A program made the position numbers and the translations under genes. Shown here in pieces: positions 54,245 through 63,167 of a stretch of 64,000 bases of DNA. The first letter of the stretch is position 1. Each line of letters begins with the position of its first letter. Source of the DNA: Paenibacillus sp. OK003 (GTDB taxonomy: Bacteria > Bacillota > Bacilli > Paenibacillales > Paenibacillaceae); contig NZ_FOBD01000002.1 of the NCBI RefSeq assembly GCF_900109515.1, positions 1 through 64,000 of the forward strand. The letters are read 5' to 3'. The notes below the pieces were generated by a model. It had not been told where the DNA came from. It saw only the letters and a program-made list of their open reading frames with translations, and made no database searches.

Positions 54245-54679
54245 ATGGGTTATGTTATAGATGAGATTGACCAGCAAATTATGCGACTTTTGCAGCACCA
54301 TGCACGCATGCCAATTGTACAGATTAGCAAAGAGGTAAACATGTCCCAACCTTCGGTCAAGGAGAGAATTCTCAAACTGGAGGAAAACGGGATCATATCG
54401 GGATATTCAACCATCTATGATCTGGCCAAACTAAACCGTGGAACAACGACGTTTATTTTACTCAAAACAGAGCATTGTGAGGAATTTGTTCACTTCTGTG
54501 AACAGGCTGTTGAGGTCACGGATTTATATCGGATTAGCGGTGAGTACAACTATCTGATCAAGGTACAGACGGCAACCATTGAAGAGCTTGCTGAGTTCCA
54601 AGACTCGCTTGTGAAGCTTGGGCCATCCAAATCCCATATTAGTATGAAAAATATAATGGAACACCGTGTGCTGCTCTAA
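54245..54679 (+). CDS. Lrp/AsnC-family transcriptional regulator
   Basis: The protein is 144 residues; ATG behind CAGGAGGG. The N-terminal HTH (IDQQIMRLLQHHARMPIVQISKEVNMSQPSVKERILKLEENGIISGY) and the C-terminal RAM ligand domain (RISGEYNYLIKVQTATIEELAEF) are complete. Such regulators respond to amino acids. The 26-bp palindrome 54 bases behind its stop may be its site or that of another regulator. Confidence 0.88.
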   Translation: MGYVIDEIDQQIMRLLQHHARMPIVQISKEVNMSQPSVKERILKLEENGIISGYSTIYDLAKLNRGTTTFILLKTEHCEEFVHFCEQAVEVTDLYRISGEYNYLIKVQTATIEELAEFQDSLVKLGPSKSHISMKNIMEHRVLL

Positions 54680-54706
54680 GTAGCAGCGAAGCACGTTAGT
54701 GTATGG

Positions 54707-54731
54707 GTGGCAGGATATTCGGTCCTGCCAC
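54707..54731 (+). terminator. Hairpin after the Lrp-like gene
   Basis: Arms GTGGCAGGA and TCCTGCCAC are perfect but no T run follows, so termination efficiency is uncertain. Confidence 0.5.
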
Positions 54732-54732
54732 T

Positions 54733-54758
54733 ATTCATTGTGCATATGCACAATGAAT
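54733..54758. promoter_or_regulatory. Perfect 26-bp palindrome upstream of glycerate kinase
   Basis: The left arm ATTCATTGTGCAT is mirrored exactly by the right arm. It ends 39 bases before a TATAAT (54798-54803) that has no good -35, so it sits where an activator would bind. Lrp/AsnC and sugar-acid regulators bind palindromes of this size. Confidence 0.65.
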
Positions 54759-54858
54759 TTCGTCTGTTCATCAATATTTATGTGGCTCACCAGCAACTAT
54801 AATGAAAGCGTATTTAAAAAAGGTTTATCCTTTAATAACACGGATGGGGTGGGAGAAG

Positions 54859-56007
54859 ATGAGAGAGACGACATTTGTACTGGCACCGGATTCATTTAAA
54901 GAGAGCATGACAGCGAAAGAAGTATGTGTGGCGATGGAAAAAGGATTGCGTAAAATCTACCCAGCCGCGAACTATATTCATGTACCGATGGCTGACGGAG
55001 GCGAAGGCACCGTGCAGTCGCTGGTGGATGCTTCTGGCGGCGTAATTCACCAGAGAGAGGTGAGCGGGCCACTGGGACAGCCTGTACTAGCGCAATATGG
55101 CATTATGGGCGATGGGTTAACGGCGGCGATTGAGATGGCATCGGCGAGCGGCATTCATTTGTTGACCAAGGAAAGTCGGAACCCGCTTCGCACGTCAACC
55201 TATGGCACGGGAGAGCTGATTCGGGCGTGTCTGGATCAGGGTATTCGCCAAATCATTATCGGAATTGGTGGCAGTGCGACCAACGATGGGGGTACAGGCA
55301 TGGCCGAGGCGCTTGGCGCAACGTTTCTGGATGCACACGGGCAGCCACTTGCACGTGGAGGCGGCGCACTTGATCAATTGGAGCATATCGATGTGTCCGG
55401 CTTGGATGAGCGATTGCAGGATGTGGAGTTTATTGTCGCCTGTGACGTAACTAATCCGTTATGCGGAGAGCATGGTGCTTCACGGGTGTTTGGACCACAA
55501 AAGGGGGCTACAACGGAGATGGTGCAGGTGCTGGATGCGAATCTTTCCCATTATGCAGATGTGGTGAAGCAGCAGCTGTACAAGGATATGCGCGATGTGC
55601 CGGGTGCAGGCGCAGCAGGTGGTTTGGGCGCAGGGCTTTTGATTTTTACACAGGCTGTGTTGCGCAAAGGCATTGAAATTGTCATTGAATACACTGGATT
55701 TCGTGACAAGCTGGTACATGCAGATGTGGTGTTTACGGGCGAAGGCGGCATTGATTTTCAAACGAAATTTGGAAAGACCCCTTACGGTGTAGCGCGTGCT
55801 GCCAAGGAAGCGGGCAAGCCGGTTATCGCCATTGCAGGTTACGTTGGTGAAGGGATAGATACGTTGTACACTGAAGGAATTGACGCGGTGTTTGGTATTG
55901 TGCCGGGGGCGGCTGATCTGGAACAACTTCTGCGCCAAGGCCCGGAGAATGTGGAGCGTACAACCGAGAATATTGCGAGAGTGCTAAAATTGGGTCTGAT
56001 TTCTTAA
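54859..56007 (+). CDS. Glycerate kinase (GlxK/GarK type)
   Basis: The protein is 382 residues from the ATG behind GGTGGGAG; earlier in-frame starts lie on top of the promoter. The family signature is complete: FVLAPDSFKESMTAKEV, VPMADGGEGTV, STYGTGELI, IGIGGSATNDGGTGMAEALG and HADVVFTGEGGIDFQTKFGKTP. It phosphorylates glycerate to 2- or 3-phosphoglycerate in glyoxylate or sugar-acid breakdown. The upstream TATAAT and palindrome suggest activation by substrate. Confidence 0.92.
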   Translation: MRETTFVLAPDSFKESMTAKEVCVAMEKGLRKIYPAANYIHVPMADGGEGTVQSLVDASGGVIHQREVSGPLGQPVLAQYGIMGDGLTAAIEMASASGIHLLTKESRNPLRTSTYGTGELIRACLDQGIRQIIIGIGGSATNDGGTGMAEALGATFLDAHGQPLARGGGALDQLEHIDVSGLDERLQDVEFIVACDVTNPLCGEHGASRVFGPQKGATTEMVQVLDANLSHYADVVKQQLYKDMRDVPGAGAAGGLGAGLLIFTQAVLRKGIEIVIEYTGFRDKLVHADVVFTGEGGIDFQTKFGKTPYGVARAAKEAGKPVIAIAGYVGEGIDTLYTEGIDAVFGIVPGAADLEQLLRQGPENVERTTENIARVLKLGLIS

Positions 56008-56098
56008 CATTCTGTGGTTCGGTTATGAGGCGTAGCCTGTTCATAACAGATGGCAATACTGGCGTCCCGTCTGCTAACAGAGATGAAGGCATGAGTTT

Positions 56099-56491
56099 TT
56101 ATTCAGCTTTCGCCTCGTTATGGGAGTCCCCGGCTAATTTCTCCGCATTAATCATATGTTTGGTTCCGTTCAAATACTCCAGATGAGCCTTGCCCCAGCC
56201 GCACATGCCATCCAACAGCGTACCAATCGTCTGCCCGTGTGCGGACAGGCTGTACTCGACCTTCGGTGGAACATCGCCATAGAGAGTGCGCACAATAATC
56301 TGATCCTGTTCCAGCTCGCGCAGCTGTTTCGTTAACGTGCCCTGTGCTACATCTGGAATCATGCGTCTTAGTTCACCAAATCGCTTCGTGCCTTCCTTCA
56401 ATAAAATAAACAGGATGAGCGGTTTCCATTTACCATTAATGGCTTCCAACGTAACGAGTACACCTTGTAAGCGTGGCTCCTGTAAATCCAT
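56099..56491 (-). CDS. HxlR-family transcriptional regulator
   Basis: The protein is 130 residues from the ATG after GAGGTGA. The winged helix [54 protein letters not shown] and the [12 protein letters not shown] wing are typical of HxlR/YodB. It has no Cys at the N-terminal redox position of YodB. It is divergent from an SDR gene with two operator-like repeats between them. Confidence 0.88.
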   Translation of the reverse strand: MDLQEPRLQGVLVTLEAINGKWKPLILFILLKEGTKRFGELRRMIPDVAQGTLTKQLRELEQDQIIVRTLYGDVPPKVEYSLSAHGQTIGTLLDGMCGWGKAHLEYLNGTKHMINAEKLAGDSHNEAKAE

Positions 56492-56608
56492 AGTATTCAC
56501 CTCAATTTAAACAACTATATGTAACTTCATCATACCTGATTTCTTCGCGTTCTGCATGTTTTATCTATGTGAATTGGGCAGGAATAACTGTGTCATCTAG
56601 CTCCAATA

Positions 56609-56646
56609 GTACGAATTTTCGTACCTGGTACGATTCAATTGCGTAC
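56609..56646. promoter_or_regulatory. Two GTAC-type operators between hxlR and SDR
   Basis: GTACGAATTTTCGTAC (56609-56624) is a perfect 7-2-7 palindrome. GTACG and CGTAC at 56628-56646, nine bases apart, form a second, looser one. HxlR proteins often bind paired GTAC half-sites. Confidence 0.65.
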
Positions 56647-56728
56647 TGTTCAGGGCTAATCTTTTCGATAATAATGAACAAAATGCTAGAAAAACGAAAA
56701 ATCCAGCTATACGAGAGGAAGATGCAGA

Positions 56729-57472
56729 ATGAGTCCATTTACATTGGAGAATAAACGTGTCGTGATTATAGGAGGAAGCTCTGGGATTGGACTTGCAACG
56801 GCAATCCAGGCTGCTGAGGCTGGTGCACATGTAGTTATCGCGGGACGATCAGAGACCAGGCTAGAGGAAGCGAGGGAGCAGATTGCTCGTGTCACAGGCA
56901 AAGGCAAGACTGGCACGGTGTCCATCGAAGTGTACGTATTGGACAATCAGGATGAAAAGCAAATCGAACAATTTTTCAATCAGGTTGGTGCATTCGATCA
57001 CCTGTTCACCCCTGGAGCTGCATACACCCGTGGTCCGTTAACTTCAGATCGGGAGACGGCCGAAAGCTGTTTCAAGGGCAAGTTCTGGCCTCAATATTTT
57101 GCTGCCAAATACGCAGCTTCGTATTTATCGGCGTCGGGTTCGATCACGTTAATGTCGGGCGGCTTCAGCCAACGCCCACTGGAGGGCGGGGCCTCTTACG
57201 CTGCGTGTAACGGAGCGATTGAAAGTCTGGGCAAAGCACTTGCAGTGGAGCTCGCGCCTGTTCGCGTGAATGTCGTGTCCCCCGGAACCATCTGGCGAGA
57301 GGGGCAGGAGGGTACACCTCGCGGTGAACATTTTAAAGACTATGAGGGGCTGTCTGTGCTCAAGCGTGTGGGCTACAATGGGGAGATTGCACATACGGTT
57401 ACTTATCTTATGACAAATACATTTACAACAGGGAGCACATTGTTTGTGGATGGCGGATATACGATGATTTGA
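56729..57472 (+). CDS. Divergent SDR-family protein lacking the catalytic Lys
   Basis: The protein is 247 residues. The cofactor motif VVIIGGSSGIG is intact, and the C-terminal GSTLFVDGGYT is normal. In place of Tyr-x3-Lys it has YAACNGA, that is, Asn for Lys, and the usual NNAG is TPGAA. A group of SDR relatives shares these changes, so it may act on a different chemistry or bind without catalysis. The HxlR gene lies divergently and likely controls it. Confidence 0.82.
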   Translation: MSPFTLENKRVVIIGGSSGIGLATAIQAAEAGAHVVIAGRSETRLEEAREQIARVTGKGKTGTVSIEVYVLDNQDEKQIEQFFNQVGAFDHLFTPGAAYTRGPLTSDRETAESCFKGKFWPQYFAAKYAASYLSASGSITLMSGGFSQRPLEGGASYAACNGAIESLGKALAVELAPVRVNVVSPGTIWREGQEGTPRGEHFKDYEGLSVLKRVGYNGEIAHTVTYLMTNTFTTGSTLFVDGGYTMI

Positions 57473-57611
57473 TGCGTCTACTTGTTTGTTGTGGCAAGGA
57501 GCGGTGGATGAGTACAGGTACGACGTGACAAGAATCATAAATTTTATGGAATATAGGGCTCTATAATTAAAAGAAGAAGTAAAAATGATGAATAATGACG
57601 AAAAATATTTG

Positions 57612-57650
57612 AAATCCGGCCTGTTTTTCACCTACAGGCCGGATTTTTTT
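57612..57650 (+). terminator. Strong terminator after the divergent SDR gene
   Basis: Arms AAATCCGGCCTGT and ACAGGCCGGATTT are followed by further T residues. Confidence 0.88.
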
Positions 57651-57668
57651 CCGTTTATTGGAGCGAAT

Positions 57669-57701
57669 GTTCAGAATCCGTTCAGAGTTGCGTAATACAA
57701 T
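57669..57701 (+). promoter_or_regulatory. Direct repeats at the promoter of the large SLH protein
   Basis: GTTCAGA occurs at 57669-57675 and 57680-57686, exactly 11 bases apart, followed by TACAAT at 57696-57701. The 11-base period recalls PhoP-type response-regulator boxes, but the hexamer is not the standard one. Confidence 0.4.
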
Positions 57702-57743
57702 AGGCCTATATTTCGACAAGCGAGATTAGGGAGGAAAGCGTAT

Positions 57744-60700
57744 ATGCAATACAGAAAAATATTTAGCACGCTGCTCATTTTGGTGTTGGTAGCTCCTTGG
57801 TTAGCAGTACCGGCAGGAAAGGTACATGCAGGGGCATCGTATCCGGTACCCGGAAATAACGGTCTATTAACGATAAAGTATGTGGACGAGAAATCAATAG
57901 AACTACAGTGGGAGTATGCACAATCCTCATCTTCTACACCACCTGATGTAAATTACCAGGTTTACATATCTAATGCTCCTGATCTTGAAGACATGCAACA
58001 AATCAGTGGAGCATCAGGCCAGGCTTATGGTGATCCGATTAATGGTTCAGCTTCTACTACAAATGGTACATTTTCGAAAATAATTACAGATCTAATCGAA
58101 GGTGATACGTACTATTTCAATGTAGTAGTTAAAGACCGATATTTGGAAGCTACGTATCAAATGCAATCTATCCAATTCACTGCACAACTGAGTGAGCTAG
58201 ATCAGTACAACGAACTCAAAAAGAAGGCAGACCGGGGTAACAGCGATGACTTTATCCAAGATATTATTTTGTTGCTTCGGAATAAGCAATTCATTGGCAC
58301 GCCTGATTTTGAATCTTTGCCTGTAGAAGATCAGGACGCTATTGCAGAATACTTATTAGATATCGAGGCGCCAACAAGCAAAGGATATGAGAACAAGGAG
58401 CAAGTTGAGTTCTTTGTGCAATTAGCTCTGAAAGCTCTTGAAATGACTCGCCAAATCGATGGACCGAGTGAAGTAGTTGCACTTAATGACCTGTATAGCA
58501 AGCAAGCAGAAAGAATAAATCATTTTGATTTTCCGAGTGCTGAATCTAACTTCTATCAACTTATTGCTGCATATCTCTCTGCTTCCGAGGTAGATAAACG
58601 CACAACGGCTTATCTATACGAACTTAAACTCAAAACAACATCTTCCATTTCAAGCGTTTTGAGATATATAGACACAGCAGTGGGAGATACACCTTTCATT
58701 AATCGTGCAAATACGACTGAGGAAATGGTAACGTCACTGGATAAATTAAATACAATTCATGATAATATTCTGACTTATAACAAGGCAAATCCAGGAAGTC
58801 CGATAACGAGCTTCCCTTTGGATACAAGCAAAATGGATAACTTGACGCCAGAACAGAAGGAGCAGCTGGCTGATCATATGCTTACTGAAAGACCGAATGG
58901 TGGATATGCAAGTTTGGAAGACGTTCAGACGACATTCAACAAATTTTTCCCTGGTAATGAAATTGATGTGTTGGCTGCCGTAAATGCTGCAAAGAGTAGC
59001 AACGATATTAATGGTATGATTCTGGCCATGGAAAATCCTGATTTGGGCATTACTCTACCTAATGGGTACGGTGCTTTATCATCGCAGGAGAGAACATTCA
59101 TTGCTGGATTCCTGATTGATTATGTGAAGAACGATTACAGAAATAAAGATCAGGTTCAATATATGATTGAACTTGCCGTTCTGGCACAATCCATCTGGGA
59201 GCAGAAGGAACTAGATGTTCTTGAGATCAAACTGGATTTATTTGCACAGCAGTTGGTGGCTGGACCAGTTCATTTTAATGATCAACAGACATATGTGCTG
59301 CGTAGCCTTGGGCAACAACATTTGAACCGCAGCAAAGTAGATAAAGGTGTTTTTACCTATAAATTCTTGCATCTAGTGGCGTTTGAAAGGTTGGAAGGAG
59401 AATTTAAAGGGAATATTGTTAATCCGGACATTGTGTTGAATCTCTTTTCTATGCATTTGGATTCCTTTGAGAATGCTACTTCTATTCTGCTAATGGATGA
59501 ATGGCTTGATCATGCCATGAACGAATGGATTGCAGGGGAAGCATTCTTCGATAACTATAAATTTAGACGTACAGGTGCCCTTGATTTGTCCAAAAGAGCT
59601 GATCTCAGCCCGGAAGGCCGAAAAGAACTGGCCGAATGGGTACTTAACGAACAAGACCGCTACGAGGATGTTGGGAATCTACAATATGTGATCAACCGAT
59701 TCTTTACGGCCCCTAATGTAACGGGAAACGATATCAACAACACGATAACCGGCTTAGATGACACGATGGAGATCTCCTTTAATGGCAAACAGACCTGGAT
59801 TAATGTTGCCTCTATGCAGAACTTTGATTTTAGCGGTGACAAAACGGTTTGGGTTCGTTACAAAGCCATCAGTGACTTATTGCCAGGACGTGCGGTGAAG
59901 ATTGTCTTCACGGCAAATGGCGATAGCAACAACGGAAATGGTTCAACACCAAACACGGGCGGAAGCACAGGTGGTGGATCGTCAGTGACTACACCTGTAA
60001 CAACTACACCGACGAGCAAGCAGGAGCAAATCGTCGTGGACGTGAATGGAGCGAATGGCACCAACCTGACCAAAACGCCAATTACACGTACAACCGAGGC
60101 TGACGGCACGATCAAGGACCTCGTGAAAATGTCTGAGGCGATTGCCAAGGAATCGGTGGAAAAAGCGAAGCAATTAAATATGAACACAGCACGCATTGTT
60201 ATCCCTGACGCTAAAGATGCTGTGTCTGAGACACGCATTGAACTGCCAAAAGCAGCGGTGAAACAGCTGAACGATGGTGGGCTTAACCTTGAGATTTCCA
60301 CAGAGAACGCTATTATCTCGGTTCCAACGAAGTCGATTGCCGGATTCGACCAGGATCTATACTTCCGCGTCGTTCCTCTAAAGAAGGAATCCGAGCGTAA
60401 AGAAGTGGAAGAACGTGCGAAGAAAGAGCAGTTGATTCAACAGATTACTCCAAATTCAAACGTGAAAGTACTGGCTCGCCCAGTTGAAATCGAAACAAAT
60501 ATGCAAAGCCATGAAGTAACACTGACATTGCCGCTGCGCGACAGTCTGCCAACCGACCCTGCTGCCCGCCAGCAAGCTTTGGAAAACCTGGCTGTGTACA
60601 TTGAACATAGTGACGGCACGAAAGAGCTGATTCAAGGTAAGCTGGTGAAGCTCAGCGATTCCAGTGAAGGCATCGAGTTTACAGTTAACAAATTCAGCAC

Positions 60701-61334
60701 GTTCACGCTCGTTGTGGTGGATGGGCTGAAAGCTTCCCAAGGCTCGCACAACCCGTATATTAACGGATTTGGTGCGGATTTCCGTCCGGATGCATTCGTA
60801 ACCCGTGCGCAAATGGCAGCGATGCTGACTCGTAATCTGACTGATGAAGCGGGAACCGCATCTGCGAACGCTGTAAACTACGCCGATGTAGCTGCAACTC
60901 ATTGGGCAGCAAGTGATATTGAAAAAGCACAATCCGCAGGCATCATGAACGGTATGAACGCCACTCAATTTGCGCCAGAGGGTTCAATTACCCGTGCACA
61001 AATGGCGACCATTGCATACCGTTGGATACAGCAACAAAGCGCAGACACAACAAGCAGCACAACACAAGCAACAAATGGTACAGGATTCACAGATGTGTCC
61101 GCCGACCTGTGGGCTTCCGATGCAATTGCCTACGTACAATCGGCTGGCCTGATGACAGGATATAACGATGGTACATTTAAACCGGACAGCAAACTGACCC
61201 GCGCTGAAGCCGTGAAAGTACTGAATGTACTGTTCAAACGTACGCCGGTAACAGGCGTAACTACGCCATCTTTTATAGACGTACCTGCAACACACTGGGC
61301 TTATGCAGACATTGAGGCTGCGGCACAGAAATAA
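57744..61334 (+). CDS. Large SLH-domain surface protein
   Basis: The protein is 1196 residues; ATG behind GGGAGG; signal peptide ends at KVHAG. A fibronectin-like domain occupies about 35-145. Residues about 160-700 contain four weak repeats of 70-80 residues built as a helix pair, a LSxxxRxxLAEYLLxx-type segment and GYxNxEQVQxxIxxA. A Thr/Ser/Gly linker follows at about 730, then a domain of the type TRTTEADGTIKDLVKMSEAIAKESVEKAK..RIVIPDAKDAVSETRIELPKAAV to about 1000. Two full SLH domains and a third that stops after AAAQK end the protein. It is held at the cell wall; the middle repeats have no recognised function. Confidence 0.8.
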   Translation: MQYRKIFSTLLILVLVAPWLAVPAGKVHAGASYPVPGNNGLLTIKYVDEKSIELQWEYAQSSSSTPPDVNYQVYISNAPDLEDMQQISGASGQAYGDPINGSASTTNGTFSKIITDLIEGDTYYFNVVVKDRYLEATYQMQSIQFTAQLSELDQYNELKKKADRGNSDDFIQDIILLLRNKQFIGTPDFESLPVEDQDAIAEYLLDIEAPTSKGYENKEQVEFFVQLALKALEMTRQIDGPSEVVALNDLYSKQAERINHFDFPSAESNFYQLIAAYLSASEVDKRTTAYLYELKLKTTSSISSVLRYIDTAVGDTPFINRANTTEEMVTSLDKLNTIHDNILTYNKANPGSPITSFPLDTSKMDNLTPEQKEQLADHMLTERPNGGYASLEDVQTTFNKFFPGNEIDVLAAVNAAKSSNDINGMILAMENPDLGITLPNGYGALSSQERTFIAGFLIDYVKNDYRNKDQVQYMIELAVLAQSIWEQKELDVLEIKLDLFAQQLVAGPVHFNDQQTYVLRSLGQQHLNRSKVDKGVFTYKFLHLVAFERLEGEFKGNIVNPDIVLNLFSMHLDSFENATSILLMDEWLDHAMNEWIAGEAFFDNYKFRRTGALDLSKRADLSPEGRKELAEWVLNEQDRYEDVGNLQYVINRFFTAPNVTGNDINNTITGLDDTMEISFNGKQTWINVASMQNFDFSGDKTVWVRYKAISDLLPGRAVKIVFTANGDSNNGNGSTPNTGGSTGGGSSVTTPVTTTPTSKQEQIVVDVNGANGTNLTKTPITRTTEADGTIKDLVKMSEAIAKESVEKAKQLNMNTARIVIPDAKDAVSETRIELPKAAVKQLNDGGLNLEISTENAIISVPTKSIAGFDQDLYFRVVPLKKESERKEVEERAKKEQLIQQITPNSNVKVLARPVEIETNMQSHEVTLTLPLRDSLPTDPAARQQALENLAVYIEHSDGTKELIQGKLVKLSDSSEGIEFTVNKFSTFTLVVVDGLKASQGSHNPYINGFGADFRPDAFVTRAQMAAMLTRNLTDEAGTASANAVNYADVAATHWAASDIEKAQSAGIMNGMNATQFAPEGSITRAQMATIAYRWIQQQSADTTSSTTQATNGTGFTDVSADLWASDAIAYVQSAGLMTGYNDGTFKPDSKLTRAEAVKVLNVLFKRTPVTGVTTPSFIDVPATHWAYADIEAAAQK

Positions 61335-61349
61335 GATAACCATATTTAT

Positions 61350-61394
61350 AAAAGGGGAGCCCAACCATGAAAACATGGCGGGGCTCCCCTTTTG
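61350..61394 (+). terminator. Terminator of the SLH surface protein gene
   Basis: Arms AAAAGGGGAGCCC and GGGCTCCCCTTTT with an inner CCATG/CATGG stem. Confidence 0.88.
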
Positions 61395-61524
61395 ATTATC
61401 TAAAGCCAGAACAAGTGCTGCAGCGCATCGTTGCTCGCTGAACTGGCTTTTTTAGTTTAACGAGCTGAACATAAGAATATAAGTTTAAAGTGAAAATCCC
61501 ACTACAGCCCCCGCAAACGCTGCG

Positions 61525-62091
61525 TTAATCACTTTCATGTGGAGCGTCTTTGTAAAAAAAACCATCCCGCAGTTGATCTACAAATCCCTGCAACCATTCA
61601 TAATACTGCTCGGCATGCTGAAGTTTATGCAAATCGCGCAAAGCGTCTTCCCGTTCCTCCGGCGGAGTTGTTCTGGCGAGAATAATTTCCGATAACTGCG
61701 GAATGACCTCCCGAAGGCTTTCCTGCATCACGTCGATTTCCCGTTGAAGCTTGGCCCCGAAGAAGTTCTGAAACGTACGGAAAAAGTTGGTTTCGGCCAG
61801 ATACTGATCCTGGCGTTCCCGCTTTTCCTCCAATTTATAGATCATCTGAGATTCGGTAAGCGAACGTACAGCATAACTCATATTACTTTTGCTCATGTTC
61901 ATGGACGTTTTCATCTCTTCCAGCGTCATGGGACGATCCTCAAAATACATAATGCCATACAGTTGGCCAAATGAATGATTGACTCCGTACAGATCCATGG
62001 TATTGGCAATGGCGTCAATGACTTTTTCCCTCAGCTCGGGCCGATAGGACAACGACGAATGGTTCTGGTCCTCGGCAGCTTCTTTTCCCAC
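61525..62091 (-). CDS. GbsR/MarR-like regulator
   Basis: The protein is 188 residues; GTG behind AGAGGTGAG. The winged helix (FGQLYGIMYFEDRPMTLEEMKTSMNMSKSNMSYAVRSLTESQMIYKLEEKRERQDQYLAE) is of the GbsR type, which represses choline and glycine-betaine uptake genes in Bacillus. No such genes lie next to it; the divergent sugar permease gene is 200 bases away, so control of that operon is possible but not shown. Confidence 0.82.
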   Translation of the reverse strand: MGKEAAEDQNHSSLSYRPELREKVIDAIANTMDLYGVNHSFGQLYGIMYFEDRPMTLEEMKTSMNMSKSNMSYAVRSLTESQMIYKLEEKRERQDQYLAETNFFRTFQNFFGAKLQREIDVMQESLREVIPQLSEIILARTTPPEEREDALRDLHKLQHAEQYYEWLQGFVDQLRDGFFYKDAPHESD

Positions 62092-62291
62092 AATCTCACC
62101 TCTAGTATATGGATGGGACTCCCTGTTTCCTTTTCATATTTTACATGACCTCGCGTTATTTTAACATAACCCGGAATTAGTTTTTTCAAATGTATTATAC
62201 AATCATTTTTGTACAGAAGAGATTAAAGGGAGTTTGAAGGCATGATTTTTAGAGAAATTAAATAAAATTTGGACGATTAGGAGTGTGCAAA

Positions 62292-63167
62292 TTGCGTGTG
62301 AAATTATGGAGGGAGACAGAAGCGGTTCTCTTCACCCTTCCTGCCCTTATCCCATTACTCATTTTCTGGCTGGGGCCTTTGGGATACATTGTTTATCTGA
62401 GTTTTACGGATTGGGACTTCATGAGTCCTGACAAATTATTCGTCGGTTTGGATAACTACAGCTATCTGCTAACCAATTCTGAATTTTACCGTTCATTAAA
62501 AGTTACGCTGTTGTTCGGTCTTGGAAGTGTAGTGCCTACGATTGTGGGCGGATTGGCGCTGGCCATGCTCATGAACAGCAAGATTAAGTCCTCTGGTCTG
62601 TTCCGGACGCTGCTATTCTCTCCTTGGGTGACCCCGACTGTTGCAGTCTCCATTGCGTGGTCATGGATTTTCGAACCTGAAGTGGGGCTGGCCAACCTGT
62701 TGCTTGGCTGGGTCGGCATATCCCCGATCGGCTGGCTGAAAGATCAGAACTGGGCACTGGTAGCTGTGCTCATCGTCACGCTGTGGAAATCGATTGGCTG
62801 GTCTATGGTATTTTATCTGGTCGCATTGCGTAACCTGCCATCCGATCTGCTTGAAGCGGCATCGATTGATGGGGCAGGCAGCTGGGACAAGTTCCGAAGC
62901 ATTACACTGCCGTTGATTTCACCCACCACGTTCTTCCTGTCCATCATTCTGACGATCCAGTCGCTTCAGGCTTACGACCAGATCAACGTGATGACGCAAG
63001 GGGGACCAGCGGGATCAACAAGAACACTGCTTTACATGTATTATCAATCTGCATTTGAGTCCTTCAATGTGGGCGAGGCTTCTTCCATCGCCGTCGTTAT
63101 TATTCTGATCTGCGTTCTGCTGTCAGGAGTATCCTTCCTGCTCGGTCGACGCCTGGTGCATTACTAA
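62292..63167 (+). CDS. Sugar ABC transporter permease (MalF/UgpA type)
   Basis: The start is a TTG eight bases after TTAGGAG, giving 291 residues; a GTG three codons earlier overlaps that site. Six transmembrane helices and the EAA loop LLEAASIDGAGSWDKFRSITLPLISP are present. It pairs with the second permease, which starts in the TAATG overlap. No solute-binding protein precedes it; it may lie beyond the window. Confidence 0.9.
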   Translation: MRVKLWRETEAVLFTLPALIPLLIFWLGPLGYIVYLSFTDWDFMSPDKLFVGLDNYSYLLTNSEFYRSLKVTLLFGLGSVVPTIVGGLALAMLMNSKIKSSGLFRTLLFSPWVTPTVAVSIAWSWIFEPEVGLANLLLGWVGISPIGWLKDQNWALVAVLIVTLWKSIGWSMVFYLVALRNLPSDLLEAASIDGAGSWDKFRSITLPLISPTTFFLSIILTIQSLQAYDQINVMTQGGPAGSTRTLLYMYYQSAFESFNVGEASSIAVVIILICVLLSGVSFLLGRRLVHY

